In this document: piece by piece, positions 1 through 5,656 of the stretch
Layout of the letters: every line of letters begins with the position of its first letter
How positions within the stretch are numbered: the first letter of the stretch is position 1
From: Dehalococcoidia bacterium
GTDB taxonomy: Bacteria; Chloroflexota; Dehalococcoidia; GIF9; UBA5629
DNA: 9,455 nt
Reading direction: 5' to 3'
Assembly: GCA_028715025.1 (NCBI GenBank)
Contig: JAQTLG010000039.1
Coordinates: 1 to 9,455 of the forward strand
Program-made: the position numbers and the translations under genes
Notes under the pieces: generated by a model
Databases searched by the model: none
Seen by the model: only the letters and a program-made list of their open reading frames with translations
Told to the model about the DNA's origin: nothing

Positions 1-939
1 CTCCATATCATGTTTGACCGTAGCCAGCGTCTCAGCGAATTTAACGTCGTCGAACTCCTTTTGCTGCGAGATATCATTCAGCAGTTCCAGCGAGCTCTGT
101 ATCTCGCTTACCATGGTATATGCGGTGCAGGTATCGGGGTAGACCGCGTTCTGAGGAAGATGGTTCAGCCTCTTGACCACACTGTGGGTATCCACCATCT
201 CGATCAGTATCGACTGTATGGTATCCGCTGCACCGGTGTAGTTGCCTTCTTTCAGCAGCGCCTGCAGCGCCGACAGATCATTTATCTCTGCTGACAACTC
301 GGCAATGGCCAGATCGATATCGTAATCGGTATAGGACGACTGCGTTATATCTATCAGGTCGGACCGCACACGGCGGTAAGCAGGATCGCTGTAAAATGTC
401 CTGGCGCTGTCAAGGTCGGATTTAGCCAGCGAGACCTGTATGGCGGCATCTTCATAATAACCCGTTTGCAGCAGGACACGCGCTCTCTCCAGCTCCTTCT
501 GGGCGAATTCAAAGCGCAGCAGGGCCACGGCGTCGCAATAGAATCCCGGCGAGCGGTTTACTCCACAGCATACGGTCTGCACTACGTTGTTTATGGCCAG
601 CTCCAGCGTATACTGTGCCGCTTCCACGGCCATCTTCTGTGTGGTATCGTCCAGCTTGGCCAGTATCGTTCCGGCCCTGACGGCTTCACCTTTCTTCACG
701 TACACAGCTTTGATGCGCCCACTGTAGGGCGGGGTGAACATGGTGGTATCGAAATAAAGGTTGACCGCCGAAGGCATCTCGATGGTGCCGTCGGCGGAGA
801 TCTTCACCTCCAGGTCGCCCTTCTGAACTGCCGCGGCAGTAAGCGGCGCAGTTGCATTGCCTGCGTTGCAGCCGGGCAACAAAGCGCTGATAGAAACTGC
901 AGCGAGGACAACGCATGTAAACAGTCTTGCTTTTTTCAT
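1..939 (-). CDS. HlyD-like membrane fusion (efflux adaptor) lipoprotein, 3' part cut by window edge
   Basis: The reading frame is open from ATG at 939 to base 1, giving 313 residues with no stop, so the C-terminus lies outside the window. The start has a GGGAG ribosome site about 10 bases upstream. Residues 1-24 form a signal peptide ending in a lipobox-like LLPGC, so Cys24 is probably lipidated and the protein anchored outside the cytoplasmic membrane. Residues 36-100 resemble the barrel/lipoyl half typical of HlyD/AcrA adaptors, with GRIKAVYVKKGEAVRAG and ILAKLDD. From about 100 to 313 the chain is mostly helical, as expected for the adaptor hairpin, but it contains a Cys-rich stretch (Cys124, Cys125, Cys135) and two similar LL-x-x-G-x-Y helical segments. 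The second lipoyl half would be beyond the window. Family members link an inner-membrane pump (ABC, MFS or RND) to export. It lies 48 bases downstream of the MarR gene and is probably co-transcribed with it. Whether it serves the upstream MFS pump or an unseen ABC pump is unknown. Confidence 0.8.
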   Translation of the reverse strand, partial: MKKARLFTCVVLAAVSISALLPGCNAGNATAPLTAAAVQKGDLEVKISADGTIEMPSAVNLYFDTTMFTPPYSGRIKAVYVKKGEAVRAGTILAKLDDTTQKMAVEAAQYTLELAINNVVQTVCCGVNRSPGFYCDAVALLRFEFAQKELERARVLLQTGYYEDAAIQVSLAKSDLDSARTFYSDPAYRRVRSDLIDITQSSYTDYDIDLAIAELSAEINDLSALQALLKEGNYTGAADTIQSILIEMVDTHSVVKRLNHLPQNAVYPDTCTAYTMVSEIQSSLELLNDISQQKEFDDVKFAETLATVKHDME

Positions 940-987
940 ATATTTATTACTCCCAAGCTGAATCTGAGAAGGATAGTAGCAAACGGA

Positions 988-1464
988 CTACATGAGTGAA
1001 ATAATATCATTGAATCTGACCAGGATATCTCGGTATGCTTCTACAGCTGCGAAGGTATCCTCTATTTCGTCCTCGTCCAATTGGTCAAATATTTTCGACA
1101 TGTATTCCTTGACGATTTTTCTCCTTCGATATGCCACCTTTTTCCCTTTCTCTGTTATATTGATATAAATGACACGCCTGTCTTTTTCATCGTGAGACCT
1201 TTCGGCTAAACCGTTTTCTATCAATTTGCTGATCAGAGTCGTAACATTGGGCTTTGAAATACAGTGAATCCGGCTGATTTCCGATGGCTTCATCGGTCCT
1301 GCTATTAATCCCTCAAGTAAACGCAGCTGTATATCCGATGATACAGGCGCTTTTTTCGCTCTGGTCGCAATTATCATCTTTCGTGCTATGCGCGGAAATT
1401 GCACCATCATATCATCGACCAGATTGTTCAGCCGATCATTATATTTTTGATCAAGCATAATCAT
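988..1464 (-). CDS. MarR-family transcriptional regulator
   Basis: This 158-residue protein has the normal MarR length and layout. N- and C-terminal helices (about 5-35 and 110-155) would make the dimer interface around a winged helix-turn-helix at about 45-105. The recognition helix is about residues 70-86 (SKPNVTTLISKLIENGL). The wing carries the family signature DRRVIYINITEKGK at about 95-108. ATG at 1464 is the first possible start, because an in-frame TAA lies 9 bases upstream. The third codon (ATG at 1458) is an alternative, and only a weak GGGG precedes either. The gene sits between an MFS efflux pump and an adaptor lipoprotein, which fits a ligand-responsive repressor of the export cluster, possibly autoregulated. 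Its ligand and operators are unknown; candidate palindromes are at 3239-3272 and 3849-3883. Confidence 0.9.
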   Translation of the reverse strand: MIMLDQKYNDRLNNLVDDMMVQFPRIARKMIIATRAKKAPVSSDIQLRLLEGLIAGPMKPSEISRIHCISKPNVTTLISKLIENGLAERSHDEKDRRVIYINITEKGKKVAYRRRKIVKEYMSKIFDQLDEDEIEDTFAAVEAYRDILVRFNDIISLM

Positions 1465-1582
1465 GCGGCCCCATTATTATATTTCCATAACTATCAGCTA
1501 CCTGTAACACCTCCAATTGTAATTAATAGCCGATTAGTGGAATATTCTGCCACCACCGGCAGATAAACGCAACCCTTTTTCA
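1465..1582 (-). promoter_or_regulatory. Leader between the MFS gene and marR
   Basis: This gap of 118 bases carries no gene I can support. On the minus strand it has a short inverted repeat (arms 1547-1551 and 1558-1562, CTGCC/GGCAG) with no T-run after it. It also has a strong ribosome-site-like GGAGGTG (1514-1508) with no convincing start at the right distance. A TATAAT-like -10 (1482-1477) ends only 12 bases before the marR ATG. A separate marR promoter is possible but no good -35 is visible, so read-through from the MFS gene is equally likely. Confidence 0.3.
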
Positions 1583-3115
1583 CTACACCATCATAACTGT
1601 GCCTCCTTCGTGTTTTACGGGCCCGTGCGGCAGGAAGCAGGCAGGCACTATACCGATAAAAGAGAGTATCGCAGTCAGCACAAAATCCTTTTGAAATGCT
1701 GTAATCGAGGACTGCAGGTTGAAATATTGATACAGCAGCGCTATTGCCGAATAGTAGGAGGCCTCCGCAGTCTGCCCGGCTTGCATTAGCTTCACCTGTA
1801 TCTGAGATAGCAGGTTAAGCATCATCGGTGAATCGGGGGTTGTGCTCTGTACAATTATGGCCAGGTCCGTTTTCTGGAAATTATCCAGCAGTGTAGCGAA
1901 GAGCGCCACAGCCAGCGCCATAAAGACGTTTTGTACGACATTGATCATAGAAGCCCCCTGCGTTGACCATCGCGACGGCGCGATGGATAAGGCATGCGAA
2001 AAAATGGGGACAATGGCAAAACCGCAACCGACCCCACGCAGGAACATGACCCACTGGAACATTATGTCGGAAGTGGTCGTATCCATATTTTGCAGCCACA
2101 GTCCTGTAAAAGCCATGATCCCGAGGCCAACTATGACAGGCGCCCTGACGCCGATCTTCGCGTACAGTATCCCGACTATCGGCATGGCAATCCCCATCCC
2201 GATGGCGTTGGAAAAAAGCAGCAATCCCGCATTCAATGCATCCAGCCCGCGCAGGCTCTGCAGAAACACGGGAACCAGGAAAAGAACGGTGAACATCGAT
2301 GATACAATCAAGGCAATCAGAACCACCGACAGTGTGAATTCACCCATTTTGAAAAGCCTTACCTCAAGCACAGGCGACTCAGTCCGCAATGCCAGTATCA
2401 CCCAGATAGTAATAGCCATACCGCCGGCGGCCAGCAGTCCGATTATGCGCTGGTCCCAGTGCCATGTTGGAGCATAGGATAATGCATATAAAATGCAGCT
2501 TAGCCCTACCGAAACAAAGACAAAGCCCTTTAAATCGAAACTTTTAATGATTGCCGGCGTTTCCCGCAGCCATGCGATAGCTAAAGGTATGGCTATTATC
2601 ATAACCGGCAAATTTATGTAAAAGCAGTAACGCCAGTTCCAGTAGGTGACCAGGTATCCCCCGATAACCGGCCCCAAGGCCGGACCTAACATGATAGGGA
2701 TCGACTGGGCGGCCATTGCTATACCCCTCTTTTCCACAGGTATAAAAATAACAAACATCGCCATAGAGCATGGCATCAGCAGTCCACCGGCAAGGCCCTG
2801 TATAATCCGGAAGAAAATAAGCGTATTGCTGCTCCATGACAGCCCGCACAGCATTGAGCCAACCAGAAAGCCGACAAGGCTGATAACATAGATTCTTTTA
2901 ATCCCGATTCTATCGATCAGGAAGGCCGAAGCCGCCATGGCTATAGCCGAGGCCAATGTGTAAGCGGATACAACAAGCTGTGCACGATCAGGCGTTTCAT
3001 TGAATACCGCCATGATATTGGGCAACGCTATATTCATGATTGTGCCGTCCAGGGCATACATGAACGTTCCCAGTACTATGACAACCAGGAGCTCGATCTC
3101 TTTTCGTGTTAACAT
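1583..3115 (-). CDS. DHA2-family MFS multidrug efflux transporter (EmrB/QacA type), 14 TM
   Basis: This 510-residue polytopic membrane protein has the length and about 14 hydrophobic segments expected of proton-driven DHA2 drug exporters. Near the N-terminus is ALDGTIMNIALPNI (21-34), the D1-type motif with Asp23 in the first membrane helix. Motif A is seen as FLIDRIGIKRIY (65-76), motif B around RIIQGLAGGLLMP (103-115), and the antiporter motif C as GPALGPVIGGY (144-154). WRYCFYINLPV (161-171) is also usual for this family. ATG at 3115 has GGGTGA 4 bases upstream. Nearby marR and an adaptor gene suggest an inducible export cluster. EmrB-type pumps often work with an EmrA adaptor, but the adaptor here is lipoprotein-like and lies after marR rather than next to the pump, so pairing is an inference. 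Substrate cannot be read from sequence. Confidence 0.93.
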   Translation of the reverse strand: MLTRKEIELLVVIVLGTFMYALDGTIMNIALPNIMAVFNETPDRAQLVVSAYTLASAIAMAASAFLIDRIGIKRIYVISLVGFLVGSMLCGLSWSSNTLIFFRIIQGLAGGLLMPCSMAMFVIFIPVEKRGIAMAAQSIPIMLGPALGPVIGGYLVTYWNWRYCFYINLPVMIIAIPLAIAWLRETPAIIKSFDLKGFVFVSVGLSCILYALSYAPTWHWDQRIIGLLAAGGMAITIWVILALRTESPVLEVRLFKMGEFTLSVVLIALIVSSMFTVLFLVPVFLQSLRGLDALNAGLLLFSNAIGMGIAMPIVGILYAKIGVRAPVIVGLGIMAFTGLWLQNMDTTTSDIMFQWVMFLRGVGCGFAIVPIFSHALSIAPSRWSTQGASMINVVQNVFMALAVALFATLLDNFQKTDLAIIVQSTTPDSPMMLNLLSQIQVKLMQAGQTAEASYYSAIALLYQYFNLQSSITAFQKDFVLTAILSFIGIVPACFLPHGPVKHEGGTVMMV

Positions 3116-3159
3116 CGTTCACCCGGCTTTAATGGACAATGCAAAGAAACCCGCATGAC

Positions 3160-3196
3160 TCCGAATCCGGATGTCCGAATTTACAATCATATTCGG
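3160..3196. repeat. Short direct and inverted TCCGAAT repeats in the MFS leader
   Basis: TCCGAAT occurs at 3160-3166 and again at 3174-3180, spaced by 14 bases. The inverse ATTCGG follows at 3191-3196, giving a 6-bp inverted repeat with CCGAAT at 3175-3180 around a 10-base spacer. The element lies in the expected 5' untranslated leader of the MFS gene. It could be a weak hairpin, a regulator site or chance; the sequence does not decide. Confidence 0.35.
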
Positions 3197-3235
3197 GCAA
3201 CGCTTGATACTGAGACCTGCCGATTTTTACGCATG

Positions 3236-3244
3236 ATTATAACA
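3236..3244 (-). promoter_or_regulatory. Extended -10 promoter candidate for the MFS-marR-adaptor cluster
   Basis: Reading the minus strand, TGT TATAAT (3244-3236) matches an extended -10 element exactly. The region 16-18 bases upstream has no good -35, which extended -10 promoters can tolerate. Transcription would begin near 3229, leaving a leader of roughly 115 bases before the MFS ATG. The element touches the downstream arm of the palindrome at 3239-3272, so a protein bound there would cover the promoter. Confidence 0.45.
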
Positions 3245-3272
3245 TCAGTCAGCCGGAGCTGACTGATGTTAT
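3239..3272 (-). terminator. Perfect 15-bp stem with UCCG loop (hairpin, terminator-like or operator)
   Basis: The arms 3239-3253 (ATAACATCAGTCAGC) and 3258-3272 are perfect inverse complements around a 4-base loop. On the minus strand the loop reads C(UCCG)G, a UNCG-type tetraloop with the stabilising C-G closing pair. That points to an RNA hairpin on this strand. It begins 46 bases after the YtxH stop codon and would end the upstream two-gene transcript or protect its 3' end. It lacks a clear T-run downstream, so it is not a classic intrinsic terminator. Because it also overlaps the candidate MFS promoter, a DNA operator role is the main alternative. Confidence 0.5.
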
Positions 3273-3318
3273 TGTGATCACGCTGTCGGGAATAATTAAC
3301 TGCAGCTGATGTCAGTTA

Positions 3319-3498
3319 TCAGTCACTGCTGCTGCCTGATTCATGCTTTATATGTTTACCCAGCTCAGCAAGCTTTTCTTTTGCTATCTTGCGGGACTCT
3401 TCGCCCGACCTGGGCGCATTAAAAATACCGATTGCCAGCCCTATAACCGCTCCAAGGATTAGACCCGATAAGAATTTGTTTCCACCATCGTCGCTCAT
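3319..3498 (-). CDS. YtxH-domain small membrane protein
   Basis: This 59-residue protein starts at ATG 3498 and stops with TGA at 3321-3319. Residues 9-27 form one glycine-rich hydrophobic segment (FLSGLILGAVIGLAIGIF), followed directly by NAPRSGEESRKIAKEKL. This is the YtxH-family pattern of a membrane helix and then APxSGxExR. The remaining tail (about 40-59) is charged and helical. Its ribosome site AGGAG lies inside the end of the preceding gene, and only 2 bases separate that gene's stop from this ATG, so the two are probably translated together. YtxH proteins are linked to general stress in Bacillus, but a molecular function is not established. The family call rests on motif recognition by eye. 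Confidence 0.8.
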   Translation of the reverse strand: MSDDGGNKFLSGLILGAVIGLAIGIFNAPRSGEESRKIAKEKLAELGKHIKHESGSSSD

Positions 3499-3500
3499 TA

Positions 3501-3776
3501 TTACTTCTCCTTTTTAATAAATAATTTATTTATAAATGCAATGCCCTGATTGATGCTACGCAGAAACGACCCTATCTGAGTAAGCGGATTAAAAACCTCG
3601 TCCTGTACCTTTTCGACGATTTCTTTAACCTTTAGTGAAGCTGTGTTCATTGAGAATAAGAATACATTTATTCGCCTGTATAGAATTCCAACCATGATAC
3701 AAAGGTATATGATCGATATAGAGGCAATCAGACCCCAGATTACCAGTACCAGATCACGAAGCGACGACAGTTCCAA
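3501..3776 (-). CDS. Small single-pass membrane protein, DUF948-like
   Basis: This is a 91-residue protein. Residues about 7-32 form one strong hydrophobic helix (LVLVIWGLIASISIIYLCIM). The following region (about 38-80) is amphipathic, with spaced hydrophobic residues suited to a short coiled coil. The chain ends in a basic KLFIKKEK tail. This layout, paired with a YtxH gene, resembles DUF948 proteins, which commonly neighbour YtxH genes; the family call is by shape and context, not a diagnostic motif. The start is TTG at 3776, supported by a near-perfect AAGGAGG 7 bases upstream. It is the first gene of the leftward run and has a consensus promoter with an operator-like palindrome upstream. 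Function is unknown; a structural or stress-related envelope role is only inference. Confidence 0.75.
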   Translation of the reverse strand: MELSSLRDLVLVIWGLIASISIIYLCIMVGILYRRINVFLFSMNTASLKVKEIVEKVQDEVFNPLTQIGSFLRSINQGIAFINKLFIKKEK

Positions 3777-3783
3777 TAAAATA

Positions 3784-3790
3784 CCTCCTT
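3784..3790 (-). promoter_or_regulatory. Strong ribosome binding site deciding a TTG start
   Basis: AAGGAGG on the minus strand is followed by 7 bases and then TTG (3776-3774). The spacing is ideal and no in-frame ATG is nearby, which fixes TTG as the start of the DUF948-like gene. Confidence 0.85.
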
Positions 3791-3848
3791 ATACGCAATT
3801 TTTATTCATACAGTATATTTACCGATTATTATTATATTTATAAATAAT

Positions 3849-3883
3849 TATAGTTATATAATATTACCAATTATATAACTATA
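3849..3883. promoter_or_regulatory. Operator-like perfect palindrome, 14-bp arms
   Basis: The left arm TATAGTTATATAAT (3849-3862) and right arm ATTATATAACTATA (3870-3883) are perfect inverse complements around a 7-base spacer. Each arm also contains the small palindrome TTATATAA, and the two copies sit 17 bp apart. The right arm contains the -10 box of the leftward promoter and the left arm lies over and just past its predicted start site, the usual position of a repressor site. The region is very AT-rich, which raises the chance of accidental symmetry, but 14 of 14 matched pairs is more than expected. The nearby MarR protein is a candidate ligand, which is inference. Confidence 0.6.
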
Positions 3884-3897
3884 TTTTGCTTTGTCAA
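3870..3897 (-). promoter_or_regulatory. Consensus sigma-70-type promoter for the DUF948-like/ytxH pair
   Basis: On the minus strand TTGACA (3897-3892) is followed by a 16-base spacer and TATAAT (3875-3870), both perfect matches to the housekeeping consensus. Transcription would start near 3863, giving a leader of about 85 bases before the TTG start. The -10 is buried in the right arm of the palindrome. Confidence 0.75.
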
Positions 3898-3930
3898 TAG
3901 TTTGAAGCGCTCGTACGATGCTGCTATACT
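3891..3930 (+). promoter_or_regulatory. Promoter candidates for the gatB operon
   Basis: TTGAAG (3902-3907), a 17-base spacer and TATACT (3925-3930) form a plausible promoter whose start would fall at about 3937-3941, at or just before the gatB GTG. A second overlapping pair is TTGTCA (3891-3896), 17 bases, TACGAT (3914-3919), with a start near 3926. Its -35 overlaps the -35 of the leftward promoter, so the two transcription units may compete for polymerase. No ribosome binding site lies between either start and the GTG. Confidence 0.5.
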
Positions 3931-3940
3931 ATCCGTCGTT

Positions 3941-5413
3941 GTGAACTATGAGACGGTTATAGGCTTGGAGGTCCATGCGCAGCTGCTGACGGGCAGCAAG
4001 ATGTACTGCGCCTGCAGCACCAACTATGCGAGCGACCCTCCCAATACCCATGTTTGCCCGGTCTGCATGGGTATGCCTGGCGTTCTGCCCACCGTCAATC
4101 AGAGGGCTGTGGAGTTCACTCTCATGACCGCCCTGGCGCTTAACTGCTCCATTCCGGAACATGCCAAGTTCGACCGTAAAAACTATCCGTACCCCGACCT
4201 GATGAAAGGTTATCAGATATCGCAGTATGATATGCCGATGAGCGTCAACGGCTACCTGGTCATCGACATCGAAGGAAAAAAGAGAAAAATAGGCATCACG
4301 CGTGTTCACCTCGAGGAGGATGTGGCCAAACTGATGCACCGCACCTCCCCGAAGGGCCAAAGCTACAGCCTGGTGGACGTCAACCGTGCCGGCATGCCGC
4401 TGATGGAGATAGTCAGCGAGCCCGATATGAGCTCACCCGAAGAAGCGCGTCTTTACCTTGTTAAGCTTCGTGCTATCCTCCAGTACCTCGGCGTGTCAAC
4501 CGGCAACATGGAGGAGGGGAGCTTCCGCTGCGACGCCAACATCAGCATCCGGCCCGCCGGGACCAGTGAATACCTGGGAAAGGTCGAGGTCAAGAATATG
4601 AACAGCTTCCGCGGCGTATACCGCGCCCTTGAATACGAAGAGAAGCGGCAACGCGAAGTGCTGAAAAGCGGAGGCAAGATAGCTCAGGAGACCAGAGGCT
4701 GGGTGGACGACAGGGGCATAACGGTAAGCCAGCGCAGCAAGGAATATGCCCACGACTACAGGTATTTCCCCGAGCCGGACCTGCCTCCCTTTACCTTCAG
4801 CCGCGAAGTGGTGGAAAAAATCAGGGCCTCGCTGCCCGAGCTTCCTCAAGCAAAATTCGACCGTCTTGTCAGTCAATACAGTCTTACCCCTTACGACGCC
4901 AGCCTGCTGACCGACAGCAGGCCGATGGCCGCCTATTTTGAGGAATGTCTTTCCAAAGTATCTGACGGGGGAAAACAGGAGATAGCTAAAAAGGCCACGA
5001 CTATTGCTCATTGGATGCTGGGCGATTTCACCCGCCTGCTCAACTCGACCGGCAGGCAGATCGGTGACAGCCTCGTGCAGCCGGGGCAGCTGGCGGAGTT
5101 GCTGGAGTTGATCGAAAAGGGGACCTTGAGCGGACCACTGGCCAAAACTGTCTTCGAAGAGATGTTCGAGACCGGAAAATCCGCAGCCGCTGTTGTGGCA
5201 GAGAAGGGACTGGTTCAAATCAGCGACAGCGGTGAACTTGCTATAATAATAGACAGAGTAATAGCAGATAACGAGAAGGCCGTCGCCGACTACAGAGCGG
5301 GCAAGGAAGCATCATTGACCTTCCTCATCGGACAGGTCATGAAAGCTTCCAGAGGAAAGGCAAACCCTGCCGTCGTCAGGCCTATAATCGTTGATAAACT
5401 CGGAGGAAATTAG
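3941..5413 (+). CDS. gatB: Aspartyl/glutamyl-tRNA(Asn/Gln) amidotransferase subunit B
   Basis: GatB is the kinase/amide-transfer subunit of the GatCAB complex, which converts mischarged Glu-tRNA(Gln) or Asp-tRNA(Asn) to the correct aminoacyl-tRNA in the cytoplasm. From GTG at 3941 the protein has 490 residues, normal for the family. The N-terminus is the family standard NYETVIGLEVHAQL, followed by a zinc-type Cys set (Cys23, Cys25, Cys39, Cys42) and GMPGVLP. HDYRYFPEPDLPPF at 271-284 is a hallmark, and the last 150 or so residues form the YqeY-like tRNA-binding tail, ending near GKANPAVVRPII. The frame extends upstream to TTG 3902, but that TTG looks like a -35 box and the homology begins at GTG. 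No ribosome site is visible. gatA and gatC are not adjacent. secG follows after 1 base. Confidence 0.96.
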   Translation: MNYETVIGLEVHAQLLTGSKMYCACSTNYASDPPNTHVCPVCMGMPGVLPTVNQRAVEFTLMTALALNCSIPEHAKFDRKNYPYPDLMKGYQISQYDMPMSVNGYLVIDIEGKKRKIGITRVHLEEDVAKLMHRTSPKGQSYSLVDVNRAGMPLMEIVSEPDMSSPEEARLYLVKLRAILQYLGVSTGNMEEGSFRCDANISIRPAGTSEYLGKVEVKNMNSFRGVYRALEYEEKRQREVLKSGGKIAQETRGWVDDRGITVSQRSKEYAHDYRYFPEPDLPPFTFSREVVEKIRASLPELPQAKFDRLVSQYSLTPYDASLLTDSRPMAAYFEECLSKVSDGGKQEIAKKATTIAHWMLGDFTRLLNSTGRQIGDSLVQPGQLAELLELIEKGTLSGPLAKTVFEEMFETGKSAAAVVAEKGLVQISDSGELAIIIDRVIADNEKAVADYRAGKEASLTFLIGQVMKASRGKANPAVVRPIIVDKLGGN

Positions 5414-5414
5414 C

Positions 5415-5639
5415 ATGCCCATATATCTGACCATCGCACAGATCGTACTTGCGGTCGCGCTTATCGTCGTCCTGGCCCTGCAGGTCAAGGGCGGCGGCCT
5501 GGGAGGTATCTTCGGACAGGCCGACGGCGTGTACCGCACCAGGCGAGGCGTGGAGAAAACGCTCTTCCAGGTCACAATCGTTCTGTCCGTTCTGTTCATC
5601 ATCCTTGCCATCGTGATAGTCAGGGTTAGCGCGGCTTAA
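5415..5639 (+). CDS. secG: Preprotein translocase subunit SecG
   Basis: This 74-residue inner-membrane protein has two hydrophobic helices (about 3-22 and 50-70). Between them is a conserved cytoplasmic loop containing LQVKGGGLGGIFGQ and then YRTRRGVEKTLFQ, the SecG signature. SecG joins SecYE and stimulates protein export. ATG at 5415 is chosen because GGAGG lies 8 bases upstream (5403-5407), inside the end of gatB; an in-frame TTG at 5391 has no such support. The gene starts 1 base after the gatB stop, indicating coupling. Confidence 0.95.
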   Translation: MPIYLTIAQIVLAVALIVVLALQVKGGGLGGIFGQADGVYRTRRGVEKTLFQVTIVLSVLFIILAIVIVRVSAA

Positions 5640-5656
5640 CAGGGAGGCAAAACGGC

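Noticed and set aside
466..999. 177-codon open frame on the plus strand
   Set aside because: It lies antisense to the adaptor lipoprotein, has no family features, and the minus frame has a signal peptide and adaptor motifs.
1451..1514. GGAGGTG followed by a short frame running into marR
   Set aside because: The only starts overlap the ribosome-like site or are too far away, and the product would be about 20 residues without any feature.
1842..2477. 211-codon open frame on the plus strand
   Set aside because: It is the antisense shadow of the MFS transporter; its composition is what reversed membrane-helix codons give.
3835..3846. Perfect 12-bp palindrome TATTTATAAATA
   Set aside because: Short and made only of A and T in an AT-rich gap; symmetry of this size is expected by chance.
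3918..3944. Nine-codon ATG frame ending in TGA that overlaps the gatB GTG
   Set aside because: It could look like a coupled leader peptide, but it has no ribosome site and lies inside the promoter-like region; probably chance.
4496..5218. 240-codon open frame on the minus strand inside gatB
   Set aside because: It is wholly antisense to a well-conserved gene, with no recognisable motif.
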